A stretch of 54,814 nucleotides of DNA, from the NCBI GenBank assembly GCA_018993155.1, contig JAGKSX010000077.1, positions 1 through 54,814 of the forward strand, read 5' to 3'. Position numbers and translations under genes: made by a program. The stretch comes from Hydrogenophaga sp. Its GTDB lineage: Bacteria; Pseudomonadota; Gammaproteobacteria; Burkholderiales; Burkholderiaceae_C. Shown one piece after another: positions 33,733-42,181 of the stretch; the first letter of the stretch is position 1, and each line of letters starts with the position of its first letter. The notes beneath the pieces are model-generated. The model did no database searches. It had not been told where the DNA came from and worked only from the letters and a program-made list of their open reading frames with translations.

Positions 33733-34608
33733 GTGCAATTGCTGCAACTGCTCATCAGCGGTGTGGCCCAGGGCTGCATCTATGGGCTGATCGCGCTGGG
33801 TTTCGTGCTGATCTACAAGGCCACCGAAACGGTGAGCTTTGCCCAGGGCGATCTGATGATGGTGGGCGCCTTCGGCGGCCTGGCGGCGATGACCATGCTG
33901 GGTTTCCCGTTCTGGCTGTCGGTGCCCGCCGCCATCGTGGGCATGGGCCTGTTCGGCGTGGTGCTCGAGCGCGTGGTGATCCGCCCCATTCTGGGGCAGC
34001 CGGCCTTCTCCATCGTGATGCTCACCATCGGCGTGGGCTACACGCTGCGCGGGCTCATCACGATGCTGCCCAACATCGGCACCGACACGCACACGCTGCC
34101 GGTGCCCTATGCCAACGAGGTGCTTCGCCTGGGCGCGCTGGTGGTCTCGGCCGAACAGATCGTGGTGATCGGCTCCACCGCCGTGCTCTGCGCCGGGCTG
34201 TTCGCCATGTTCCGCTACAGCAAGCTCGGCATCGCCATGCAGGCCTCGTCGCAGAACCAGCTCGCGGCCTACTACATGGGCATTCCGGTCAAGCGGCTCA
34301 ACGGCTTGGTGTGGGGCCTGGCCGCGGCCGTGGCCGCCGTGGCCGGCCTGCTGCTCGCGCCCATCACCTTCGTGCACGCCAACATGGGTTTCATCGGCCT
34401 CAAGGCCTTTCCCGCCGCCGTGGTGGGCGGCTTCGGCAGCCTGCCCGGCGCCATCGTGGGTGGCCTGATCATCGGCATCGTCGAGGCGTTCTCGGGCTTC
34501 TACCTGCCCGAAGGGTTCAAGGACGTGGCGCCCTACATCGTGGTGCTGCTCATGCTGGTGCTCAAACCCAACGGCCTCTTCGGCGAGAAGCTGCGCAAGA
34601 AAGTCTGA
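33733..34608 (+). CDS. livH: Branched-chain-type ABC transporter permease LivH
   Basis: Inner-membrane permease of 291 residues with about eight membrane segments. It opens with LLQLLISGVAQGCIYGLIAL and has TVSFAQGDLMMVGAFGGLAA at about 33-52, the LivH signature, then GKAF-type ALGLIGLKAFPAAVVGGFGS-like residues (FIGLKAFPAAVVGGFGSLPG) that contact the ATPase. The start is GTG 33733, chosen because AGGAGA lies 6 bases upstream; an ATG-like reading from 33679 lacks such a site. First gene of livHMGF-ligase-binding protein. Liv systems also carry aromatic and short carboxylates, so leucine is not certain. Confidence 0.93.
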   Translation: MQLLQLLISGVAQGCIYGLIALGFVLIYKATETVSFAQGDLMMVGAFGGLAAMTMLGFPFWLSVPAAIVGMGLFGVVLERVVIRPILGQPAFSIVMLTIGVGYTLRGLITMLPNIGTDTHTLPVPYANEVLRLGALVVSAEQIVVIGSTAVLCAGLFAMFRYSKLGIAMQASSQNQLAAYYMGIPVKRLNGLVWGLAAAVAAVAGLLLAPITFVHANMGFIGLKAFPAAVVGGFGSLPGAIVGGLIIGIVEAFSGFYLPEGFKDVAPYIVVLLMLVLKPNGLFGEKLRKKV

Positions 34609-34620
34609 GGCACCACGAAC

Positions 34621-35697
34621 ATGCGATTCCTCTTCAAGACCGACTACAACCAGGACATCCGGCTCGCCAAGCACGGTGGCCACACCTTCTGGTACAGCCT
34701 GCTGGGCCTGTTCCTGGTGATGGCGCCATGGGCCATCCCGGAATACTGGCTCGCGCAGCTCACCTTCGTGCTGATCTACGCCGTCGTCGGCCTCGGCCTG
34801 ATGCTGCTGGCCGGTTTCACCGGGCTGTTCTCGCTGGGCCATGCGGCCTTTCTCGGCGTGGGCGCGTACACGCAGGCCATCATGGTGAACGCGGGCATTC
34901 CCTTTCCGCTGGCACTGGCCTGCGCGGGCCTGCTCTCGGCGGCCGTGGGCATGGTGGTGGGCCTGCCGGCGCTGCGCGTCAAGGGCATCTACCTCGGCAT
35001 GGCGACGCTGGCTTTCGGCTTCATCGTCGAGGAGGTGATCGCGCGCTGGGAGCACGTGACCGGTGGCAACGCCGGCCTGATGGTGCAGTACCCCGCCCTC
35101 TTCGGCTGGTCGCTGGACTCCACCGAGGAGTTCTACTTCCTGTGCCTGGTCGTGACCGTGCTGGCCACGCTGGGCATCGTCAACCTCATGCGCTCGTCCA
35201 CCGGCCGCGCCTTCGTCGCCATCCGCGACTCGGAGATCTCGGCGCAAAGCATGGGCATCCAGCTCGCGCGCTACAAGACGCTGAGCTTCGCGCTCTCAGC
35301 CGCGCTCGCGGGCATCGGCGGCGCGCTGTACGCGCACAAGATCCAGTTTCTCTCGCCAGAGCAGTTCAGCATCATCCAGTCGATCGACCTGCTGCTGATG
35401 GTGGTGATCGGCGGGCTGGGCTCGATCCATGGCGCCTTCCTCGGCGCGATCTTCCTGATCGTCATGCCCCAGCTCATCGCGCTGGGCAAGGACTACCTGC
35501 CCGAGGCCATCGGCCAGGCCGCCGGCCTGCAGGGCGCGGTGTACGGCATCGTGCTGATCGCCTTCGTGCTGTTCGAGCCCATGGGCCTGTACGGCCGCTG
35601 GCTCAAGGTGCGCACCTGGTTCCAGCTCTTCCCGTTCTATCGCAAGGGCCTGTTCAAGCGGCAGAAAACGTTCCAGAAATCGGATCGCCTGAAATGA
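34621..35697 (+). CDS. livM: Branched-chain-type ABC transporter permease LivM
   Basis: Second permease, 358 residues, about ten membrane segments. Signature LMLLAGFTGLFSLGHAAFLG at about 60-79, then VGLPALRVKGIYLGMATLAF near 118-137 and GRAFVAIRDSEISAQSMGIQ near 196-215, the coupling loop. A hydrophilic N-terminus of about 20 residues and a basic C-terminal tail (FYRKGLFKRQKTFQKSDRLK) are slightly longer than usual. Its TGA overlaps the livG ATG. It lies 12 bases after livH. Confidence 0.93.
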   Translation: MRFLFKTDYNQDIRLAKHGGHTFWYSLLGLFLVMAPWAIPEYWLAQLTFVLIYAVVGLGLMLLAGFTGLFSLGHAAFLGVGAYTQAIMVNAGIPFPLALACAGLLSAAVGMVVGLPALRVKGIYLGMATLAFGFIVEEVIARWEHVTGGNAGLMVQYPALFGWSLDSTEEFYFLCLVVTVLATLGIVNLMRSSTGRAFVAIRDSEISAQSMGIQLARYKTLSFALSAALAGIGGALYAHKIQFLSPEQFSIIQSIDLLLMVVIGGLGSIHGAFLGAIFLIVMPQLIALGKDYLPEAIGQAAGLQGAVYGIVLIAFVLFEPMGLYGRWLKVRTWFQLFPFYRKGLFKRQKTFQKSDRLK

Positions 35698-36521
35698 ACC
35701 CAAACGTGCTTCTTTCGGCCAGGAACCTGAGCGTGCGCTTCGGCGGCGTGCTGGCGGTCAACAACGTGAGCTTCGACGTGAAGCGCGGCGAGGTCTTCAC
35801 GCTGATCGGCCCCAACGGCGCAGGCAAGACCACGGTGTTCAACCTGATCAGCCGCATCTACACGCCCACCACCGGCACCATCGACTACGCCGGCCCGAAT
35901 GGCGAGTTGCGCCTGACCGACCAGGCACCGCACCAGATCGCCAAGCTGGGCATCGCGCGCACCTTCCAGAACATCGAGCTGTTCGAGCACGCCACGGTGC
36001 TGCAGAACCTGCTGATCGGGCGCCACACGCACCGCAAGACCGGGCTGTGGAGCGAGATCTTCTTCACAGGCAAGACGCGCGCGGCCGAGATCGAGGCACG
36101 CGAGAAGGTGGAACGCGTGATCGACCTGCTCGACCTGCAGCACCACCGCGAGTCCATGGTGGCCGGCCTGCCCTACGGCGTGCGCAAGGTGGTCGAACTC
36201 GCGCGCGCGCTGTGCACCGAACCGCAACTGCTGCTGCTCGACGAGCCGTCGTCCGGCCTGAACGTGGAGGAGACCGAGGACATGGCGTTCTGGATCACCG
36301 ATATCAAGGAAGAGCTGGGCATCACCGTGCTGATGGTCGAGCACGACATGAGCCTGGTCTCCAAGGTGTCGGACCGCGTGCTGGCCATGAGCATAGGCAC
36401 CGAGCTGGCTTCGGGCACACCCGCCGAGGTGCAGAGCGACCCCGGCGTGATCGAGGCCTACCTGGGCTCGATGGACGACGTCTCCAGCCTGCGCCGTGAA
36501 AACCACAAGGTGAGCGCATGA
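35694..36521 (+). CDS. livG: Branched-chain-type ABC transporter ATPase LivG
   Basis: ATP-binding subunit of 275 residues. Walker A is IGPNGAGKTT at about 38-47. The LivG-typical ARTFQNIELFEHATVLQNLL is at about 88-107. The signature is replaced by LPYGVRKVVELARAL (normally LPYGQQRRLEIARAL) at about 158-172, a usual LivG deviation from LSGGQ. Walker B is LLLLDEPSSGLN, then MVEHDMSLV with the switch His. The start codon overlaps the livM stop, and the gene overlaps livF by ATGA. Confidence 0.94.
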   Translation: MNPNVLLSARNLSVRFGGVLAVNNVSFDVKRGEVFTLIGPNGAGKTTVFNLISRIYTPTTGTIDYAGPNGELRLTDQAPHQIAKLGIARTFQNIELFEHATVLQNLLIGRHTHRKTGLWSEIFFTGKTRAAEIEAREKVERVIDLLDLQHHRESMVAGLPYGVRKVVELARALCTEPQLLLLDEPSSGLNVEETEDMAFWITDIKEELGITVLMVEHDMSLVSKVSDRVLAMSIGTELASGTPAEVQSDPGVIEAYLGSMDDVSSLRRENHKVSA

Positions 36522-37306
36522 GCGTGGCCACTTCCGATGCCCCTGTGCTCAAGCTGCTCAACGTCGAGAGCGCCTACGGCCCGATCAAGGCGATCCGCGG
36601 CGTGAGCCTGCAGGTGCGCCGCAGCGAGATCGCCACCGTGCTCGGCTCCAACGGCGCGGGCAAGACCACCATCCTCAAGACCATCAGCGGCATCATCGAC
36701 CCGCGCAAGGGATCGATCGAGTTCAAGGGCGAGAACATCACCGCGCAGGACCCGGCGCTGATCGTGCAGCAAGGCCTGTCCCACGTGCCCGAGGGGCGCG
36801 AGGTCTTCCCCCTGCTCTCGGTGCGCGACAACCTGCTGATGGGTGCCTACACCCGCAAGGACCGCGACGGCGTGGCGCGCGACATGGAGGGGGTGTTCAA
36901 CTACTTCCCCATCCTGCGCGAACGCGCGCTGCAGGACGCCGGCCTGCTCTCCGGCGGCCAGCAGCAGATGCTGGCCATCAGCCGCGCGCTGATGGCCGAC
37001 CCCGACCTCATCCTGCTCGACGAGCCCAGCCTGGGCCTCTCGCCCAAGCTCACCAAGGAGATCTTCGAGATCGTGGTGCGCATCAACCGCGAGCGCGGGA
37101 CCACCATCCTGCTGGTCGAGCAGAACGCCAACATGGCGCTCAACGCCTCCGACTACGGCTACGTGCTCGAGAACGGCCGCATCGTGATGGAAGACACCTG
37201 CGCCCACCTGCGCGAGAAGGACGACATCAAGGAGTTCTACCTCGGCATGAAGGAAACCGGGGCGCGGGGTGAGCGGCGCTGGAAAAAGAAGAAGAACTGG
37301 AGATAA
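36518..37306 (+). CDS. livF: Branched-chain-type ABC transporter ATPase LivF
   Basis: Second ATP-binding subunit, 262 residues. Walker A is LGSNGAGKTTILKTISG at about 42-58. SHVPEGREVFPLLSVRDNLL, the LivF signature, is at about 88-107. The ABC signature is LLSGGQQQMLAISRAL, and Walker B is LILLDEPSLGLSP. An unusual basic C-terminal end (RRWKKKKNW) extends beyond the normal stop by about 15 residues. Translation is coupled to livG by an ATGA overlap. The CoA ligase gene follows after 88 bases that include a repeat copy. Confidence 0.94.
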   Translation: MSVATSDAPVLKLLNVESAYGPIKAIRGVSLQVRRSEIATVLGSNGAGKTTILKTISGIIDPRKGSIEFKGENITAQDPALIVQQGLSHVPEGREVFPLLSVRDNLLMGAYTRKDRDGVARDMEGVFNYFPILRERALQDAGLLSGGQQQMLAISRALMADPDLILLDEPSLGLSPKLTKEIFEIVVRINRERGTTILLVEQNANMALNASDYGYVLENGRIVMEDTCAHLREKDDIKEFYLGMKETGARGERRWKKKKNWR

Positions 37307-37344
37307 GCATGCACGCAGCGCAGAGCCGCCTCAAGCAAGTGCGC

Positions 37345-37392
37345 GCCCCCTTGGGGGGCAGCGAAGTACGCGCAGCGACAAGCGTGGGGGCA
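37345..37392 (+). repeat. Dispersed intergenic repeat, copy 2
   Basis: Runs from GCCCCCTTGGGGGGCAGCGA through CGCGCAGCG to AGCGTGGGGGCA, matching copy 1 at 8854-8893 in its three conserved blocks. The left GCCCCC can pair with either downstream GGGGGC, so the RNA can fold. It ends 2 bases before the CoA ligase start codon and supplies its only purine-rich stretch (GTGGGGG). Confidence 0.75.
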
Positions 37393-37394
37393 CT

Positions 37395-39251
37395 ATGACT
37401 TACCTCTGGGATCTCTCACACATCCAGCCGCGGACCGAGGTGGTGCTACCTGGCGACACCATTCCCGCCCTTTTCTGGAATGGCGTGAAGGCGCGCGGCC
37501 CGGCGATCTGGATGCGGCAGAAGGATTTCGGCATCTGGCGCAGCTGGACCTGGGACCAGACCGGCACCGCCGTGCGCGAGATCGCCCACGGCCTGATGGC
37601 ACTGGGCTTCGAGGCGCGCGAGACCGCGTCCATCCTCTCCAACACCACCGTCGAGTGGGTGCTGTGCGACCTGGCCGTGCTCAGCGCGGGCGGCGTGGCC
37701 AACGGCATTTACCCGACCGACGCGGCCGAACAGGTGCAGTACCTCTGCGACGACTCGGCCACCACCGTGCTGTTCGTGGAAGACGACGAACAGCTTGACA
37801 AGGCGCTGGAGGTGCGCGCCCAGTTGCCGCGCCTGAAGAAGATCGTGGTCGTCGACATGGACGGCCTGCGCGACCTGAACGACCCGCAGGTGATCAGCCT
37901 GGCCGCGCTGCGCGACATGGGCCGTGCGCACCTGGCGCAGCACCCCGGCCTGATGGAAGCGCGCGTGGCCGCGGTGAAGCCCGAAGACCTCGCCATCCTG
38001 GTCTACACCTCGGGCACCACCGGCCGCCCCAAAGGCGCCATGCACAGCCACCAGGGCCTGGTCTACACCGTGCGCGGCTACAACACGCTGATCGCGCGCG
38101 ACGAACACGACGAGTGCATGTGCTTTCTGCCGCTGTGCCACATCGCCGAGCGCATGGGTGGCGAGTATTTTTCGCTCTACACCGGTGCCAGACTCAACTT
38201 CGTGGAGAACCCCGAGACCGTGCCGGAGAACGTGCGCGAGATCGCGCCGACGGTGTTCACCGCCGTGCCGCGCGTGTGGGAGAAGTTCTATTCGGGCGTG
38301 ATGATCACGCTCAAGGAAGCCAGCCAGCTGCAGCAGGCCGCCTACGCCTGGGCCATTGGCGTGGGGCAGAGGGTGGCCGACCGGGTGATGGCCGGGCAGC
38401 CGGTGCCCGGTGGCCTGCGGTTGCAGTTCCGCCTGGCGCGCGTGCTGGTGCTGGACAACGTGCGCAAGCTCATCGGCATCCACCGCGCGCGTTTCCTGGT
38501 CACCGGCGCGGCCCCCATCTCGCCCGACCTGGTGCGCTGGTACCTGGCCCTGGGCGTGCCCATGCTCGAAGTCTGGGGCATGACGGAAACCTGCGGCGCG
38601 TCCACCGGCATTCCCGCCGATCGCATCAAGCCCGGCAGCATCGGGCCGGCCGCCACCTACAACGAGGTGAAGCTGGACCCGCAGACCGGCGAGATCCTGG
38701 TGCGCGGGCCCAACGTGTTCATGGGTTACCTGAACCTGCCCGAGAAAACCGCCGAGACCATCGACGCCGATGGCTGGCTGCACACAGGCGACGTGGGGCA
38801 GGTCGATGAGGAAGGGTTTTTCCGCATCACCGACCGCATGAAAGACATCATCATCACCGCAGGCGGCAAGAACATCACCCCCAGCGAACTGGAGAACGAG
38901 CTGAAGTTCTCGCCGTATGTGACCGACGCCGTGGTGATCGGTGACAAGCGCCCCTACCTCACCGTCATCATCATGATCGACCAGGAGAACGTGGAGAAGT
39001 ATGCGCAGGATAACGACGTGCCGTTTTCCAACTACGCCAGCCTCACCCGCGCGCCAGAGGTGCAATCGCTCATCCAGGCCGAGATCGACCGTGTGAACAA
39101 GAAGTTCGCCCGCGTCGAACAGATCAAGAAGTTCTTCCTGCTCGACACCCAGCTCAGCGCCGAAGACGAAGAACTCACTCCCACCATGAAGCTCAAGCGC
39201 AAGCTGGTGCAACAGAAATACGCCGAGCAGATCGAAGCCATGTACCGCTGA
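37395..39251 (+). CDS. Long-chain-type acyl-CoA ligase (AMP-forming)
   Basis: Adenylate-forming ligase of 618 residues in the FadD15/ACSL-like branch, which activates a carboxylic acid to its CoA thioester. The AMP-binding motif is YTSGTTGRPKGAMHSH at 204-219. The later motifs are EVWGMTETCGA (A5), GWLHTGDVGQVDEEGFFRIT (A7-A8) and the catalytic lysine region TPTMKLKRKLV near the C-terminus. Lodged between livF and the two binding-protein genes, all co-directional, so it probably activates what the Liv system imports. The start codon abuts a repeat element and has no classical ribosome site apart from its G-run. Confidence 0.92.
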   Translation: MTYLWDLSHIQPRTEVVLPGDTIPALFWNGVKARGPAIWMRQKDFGIWRSWTWDQTGTAVREIAHGLMALGFEARETASILSNTTVEWVLCDLAVLSAGGVANGIYPTDAAEQVQYLCDDSATTVLFVEDDEQLDKALEVRAQLPRLKKIVVVDMDGLRDLNDPQVISLAALRDMGRAHLAQHPGLMEARVAAVKPEDLAILVYTSGTTGRPKGAMHSHQGLVYTVRGYNTLIARDEHDECMCFLPLCHIAERMGGEYFSLYTGARLNFVENPETVPENVREIAPTVFTAVPRVWEKFYSGVMITLKEASQLQQAAYAWAIGVGQRVADRVMAGQPVPGGLRLQFRLARVLVLDNVRKLIGIHRARFLVTGAAPISPDLVRWYLALGVPMLEVWGMTETCGASTGIPADRIKPGSIGPAATYNEVKLDPQTGEILVRGPNVFMGYLNLPEKTAETIDADGWLHTGDVGQVDEEGFFRITDRMKDIIITAGGKNITPSELENELKFSPYVTDAVVIGDKRPYLTVIIMIDQENVEKYAQDNDVPFSNYASLTRAPEVQSLIQAEIDRVNKKFARVEQIKKFFLLDTQLSAEDEELTPTMKLKRKLVQQKYAEQIEAMYR

Positions 39252-39288
39252 CGCGTCCGCCCCCTTTCAACCCCCAGGAGACAAGCCC

Positions 39289-40455
39289 GTGACGACCGCC
39301 CGCCCCACCCTGATCGCCTTCGCGTTGTGCCTGTCGGCCGGCGCCGCCTTCGCCCAGACGCAGGGCGTGAGCAAGGACGAGATCGTTCTCGGTTCGATCC
39401 AGGACCTCTCCGGCCCGCTGGCGGGCTTCGGCAAATCCGTGCGGCAGGGCATGGTGCTTCGTGTCGACGAGATCAACGAGCAAGGTGGCATCAACGGCCG
39501 CAAGATCAAGCTGCTCGTCGAGGACAGCAAGTACGACCCACGCAACGCCGTGCTGGCCGCGCAGAAGCTCGTCAACCAGGACAAGATCTTCGCCATGGTC
39601 GCCCACCTTGGCACGGCACAGAACATGGCGGCCATGCCGGTGCAGTTCCAGAAAAACGTGGTGAACTTCCTGCCCGTGACAGCCGCGCGCGAGATGTACG
39701 AGCCCTTCCACAAGCTCAAGTTCGCCAACATCGGCCCGTACTACGAACAGATGCGCACCTTCCTGCCCCGCATGGTGCAGGAGAAGAAACCCAAGGCGGT
39801 CTGCGCGATCTACCAGGACGACGAGTTCGGCCTGGAGGTGCTGCGCGGTGCGGAAGAAGGTCTCAAGGCCGTCAACATGCAGATGGTCGAGAAGACCTCG
39901 TTCAAGCGCGGCGCCACCGATTTTTCATCGCAGGTGGCGCGCATGAAGTCCGCCAATTGCGACTTCGTCGTGCTGGGCACCATCATCCGCGAGACCATCG
40001 GCACCATCGCCACCGCGCGCAAGCTCGACTTCAACCCCACCTTCTTCGGCTCGCAGGCGGCCTACACCGACCTCATCCACAAGCTCGGCGGCCCGGCCAT
40101 GAACGGCCTGTACGCCACCATGACCACCCAGCACCCCTACCTGGACGAAGCCTCGCAGCCGATCCGCTTCTGGGCCAACAAGTTCAAGACCAAGTTCAAC
40201 GAAGACCCCAACGTCTTCTCGGTCTACGGCTACAACGCCATCGACATCTTCGCCCGCGCCGCCGGCCGCTCCGGCGCCAACCTCACCACCGACAGCTTTG
40301 TCAAGACCATGGACAGCCTGACCGTGCCGACCGACATCTTCGGTTCGCCCGAACTGCGCTTCAGCCCGCAGCGGCGCTACGGCAGCATGGCCATGCGCCT
40401 GTCGCAGATCCAGGACGGCCGCTGGAAGGTGACGTCGGACTACGTGAACCAGTGA
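39289..40455 (+). CDS. Liv-type substrate-binding protein, tandem copy 1
   Basis: Periplasmic binding protein of 388 residues with a signal peptide over about 1-22 (ALCLSAGAAFA). It opens with QTQGVSKDEIVLGSIQDLSG and contains INEQGGINGRKIKLLVEDSK at about 62-81, then GTAQNMAAMPVQFQKNVVNF near 106-125. It starts with GTG, after AGGAGAC. It is the same length as copy 2 and very similar along its whole length, including the phrase SQIQDGRWKVTSDYV at the end, so the two arose by tandem duplication. It lies 37 bases after the ligase and probably delivers ligand to LivHMGF. Confidence 0.93.
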   Translation: MTTARPTLIAFALCLSAGAAFAQTQGVSKDEIVLGSIQDLSGPLAGFGKSVRQGMVLRVDEINEQGGINGRKIKLLVEDSKYDPRNAVLAAQKLVNQDKIFAMVAHLGTAQNMAAMPVQFQKNVVNFLPVTAAREMYEPFHKLKFANIGPYYEQMRTFLPRMVQEKKPKAVCAIYQDDEFGLEVLRGAEEGLKAVNMQMVEKTSFKRGATDFSSQVARMKSANCDFVVLGTIIRETIGTIATARKLDFNPTFFGSQAAYTDLIHKLGGPAMNGLYATMTTQHPYLDEASQPIRFWANKFKTKFNEDPNVFSVYGYNAIDIFARAAGRSGANLTTDSFVKTMDSLTVPTDIFGSPELRFSPQRRYGSMAMRLSQIQDGRWKVTSDYVNQ

Positions 40456-40499
40456 TCCCGCATCCCCGTGTCAACCACCCTTTACAGGAGACATCAGCG

Positions 40500-41666
40500 A
40501 TGAAAACGACACTGACCGCCGCGGCCGTGCTGGCCCTGGCCGCCGGGCCGGCCCTGGCCCAGACGCAGGGCGTGAGCAAGGACGAGATCGTGATCGGCTC
40601 GATCCAGGACCTCTCGGGGCCGATCGCCGGCTTTGGCAAACAGGTGCGCATGGGCATGCTGCTGCGCGTGGACGAGATCAACGAGCAGGGCGGCATCAAC
40701 GGCCGCAAGATCAGGCTGCTCGTCGAGGACAGCAAGTACGACCCGCGCAACGCCGTGCTGGCCGCGCAGAAACTCGTGAACCAGGACAAGATCTTCGCCA
40801 TGGTGGGCCACATCGGCACCGCGCAGAACATGGCGGCGATGCCGGTGCAGTTCCAGAAGAACGTGCTGAACTTCTACCCCATCACGGCCGCGCGCCAGAT
40901 GTACGAGCCCTTCCACAAGCTCAAGTACTCGTTCGCCGCCACCTACTACGACCAGATGAAGATCGTCACGCCCATGCTCGCCAAGGAGAAGGGTGCCAAG
41001 AAGGTCTGCGCGATGTACCAGGACGACGAGTTCGGCCTGGAGGTCAAGCGCGGCGCCGAAGACGGCCTGAAGGCCGCCGGCATGACGCTCGCCGCGGAGA
41101 CCACCTACAAGCGGGGCGCCACCGACTTCGCCTCGCAGATGCAGAAGCTGCAGGCCGACCAATGCGACCTGGTGGTGATGGGCACCATCATCCGCGAGAC
41201 CATCGGCGGCATCGCCACCGCGAAACGCCTGGGCTTCAACCCCACCTTCGTGGGTTCCAGTGCGGCCTACACCGACCTCATCCACAAGCTCGGCGGCCCT
41301 GCGATGAACGGCTTCTACGCCGCCATGACGGTGCAACACCCCTACCTGGACTCGGCCTCGCAGCCTTTGCGTTTCTGGGCCAACAAATACCAGACCAAGT
41401 TCAACGAAGAACCCACGGTGTTTTCGGTGTACGGCTATGGGTCCATCGACGCGTTCATCCGCGCCGCCACCAAGGCCGGTCCCGGTCTGACCACCGACAG
41501 CTTCATCAAAGCCATGGACACGATGAAGATCCCGCCGGACATCTTCGGTAGCGCTGAGATGACCTTCAGCCCCACCAAACGGCTGGGCAGCAACGCCACC
41601 CGCCTCTCGCAGATCCAGGACGGCCGCTGGAAGGTGCTCTCCGAGTACATGTCGGCCAAAGACTGA
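40500..41666 (+). CDS. Liv-type substrate-binding protein, tandem copy 2
   Basis: 388 residues, signal peptide over about 1-20 (AAAVLALAAGPALA), paralogue of copy 1. The ligand-side differences cluster near 127-150: NFYPITAARQMYEPFHKLKY with SFAATYYDQMKIVTPMLAKE, against NFLPVTAAREMYEPFHKLKF with ANIGPYYEQMRTFLPRMVQE. This suggests related but not identical ligands. AGGAGAC precedes the ATG. Last gene of the liv operon; an intrinsic terminator follows at 41704. Confidence 0.93.
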   Translation: MKTTLTAAAVLALAAGPALAQTQGVSKDEIVIGSIQDLSGPIAGFGKQVRMGMLLRVDEINEQGGINGRKIRLLVEDSKYDPRNAVLAAQKLVNQDKIFAMVGHIGTAQNMAAMPVQFQKNVLNFYPITAARQMYEPFHKLKYSFAATYYDQMKIVTPMLAKEKGAKKVCAMYQDDEFGLEVKRGAEDGLKAAGMTLAAETTYKRGATDFASQMQKLQADQCDLVVMGTIIRETIGGIATAKRLGFNPTFVGSSAAYTDLIHKLGGPAMNGFYAAMTVQHPYLDSASQPLRFWANKYQTKFNEEPTVFSVYGYGSIDAFIRAATKAGPGLTTDSFIKAMDTMKIPPDIFGSAEMTFSPTKRLGSNATRLSQIQDGRWKVLSEYMSAKD

Positions 41667-41703
41667 GTACCGCGCCGCCCGCTTCCGCGGGCCATGCGCG
41701 CAG

Positions 41704-41736
41704 CCGCCAGCGCTTCGTGTGCTGGCGGTTTTTTTT
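41704..41736 (+). terminator. Intrinsic terminator of the liv operon
   Basis: CCGCCAGC and GCTGGCGG pair across a 9-base loop and are followed by eight T residues. It ends transcription after the second binding protein. The next gene starts 24 bases further on. Confidence 0.92.
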
Positions 41737-41759
41737 GCTCCCCGTACCATGGGCAGACC

Positions 41760-42167
41760 ATGTCCCCCCTCAACCCTGCCACCGCCGCACTGCTCGCCGA
41801 CGCGCTGCTCACGCTGCACATGGCCATCGTGGTTTTCGTGGTCGGTCTGCTGCCTTTGGTGCTGGTGGGGGGCACCCTGGGCTGGCGCTGGGTGCGCCAC
41901 CGGGGCTTGCGGCTCAGTCACCTGGGCCTGATCGTCTTCATTGCCGTTCAGGCCTGGCTGGGCCGGCTGTGCCCGCTTACCGTGTGGGAGCAGGCCCTAC
42001 GCCGCACCGCCGGCCAGCACAGCTACCCGGAGAGTTTCATCGAACACTGGCTCTCCAGGCTGCTGTACTGGGACGCACCCTGGTGGGTGTTCCTGGCAGC
42101 CTACACGGCCTTTGCCTGCGGGGTGGCCCTGGCCTGGTGGTGGGTCCGACCGACTGGACGCGTTTGA
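41760..42167 (+). CDS. DUF2784 family membrane protein
   Basis: A 135-residue protein matching DUF2784 in size and pattern, with about four membrane segments at roughly 8-36, 52-70, 95-108 and 110-128. Typical parts are LLTLHMAIVVFVVGLLPLVL near 17-36, GLIVFIAVQAWLGRLCPLTV near 56-75, WEQALRR after it and the ESFIEHWLSRLLYWDAPWWV block near 91-110. Function unknown. No close ribosome site is seen before the ATG. It marks the left border of the type III secretion fragment, ending 14 bases from the convergent sctU. Confidence 0.85.
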   Translation: MSPLNPATAALLADALLTLHMAIVVFVVGLLPLVLVGGTLGWRWVRHRGLRLSHLGLIVFIAVQAWLGRLCPLTVWEQALRRTAGQHSYPESFIEHWLSRLLYWDAPWWVFLAAYTAFACGVALAWWWVRPTGRV

Positions 42168-42181
42168 AGACCGCCCCGAAC

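Noticed and set aside
33625-35247. A 540-codon open frame on the minus strand
   Set aside because: Antisense to livH and livM, which carry membrane segments and family signatures.
33627-35693. Upstream extension of livG into a 964-codon protein
   Set aside because: The upstream part is out of frame with livH and livM and reads as Arg/Gly-rich noise; LivG has a proper start at 35694 coupled to livM.
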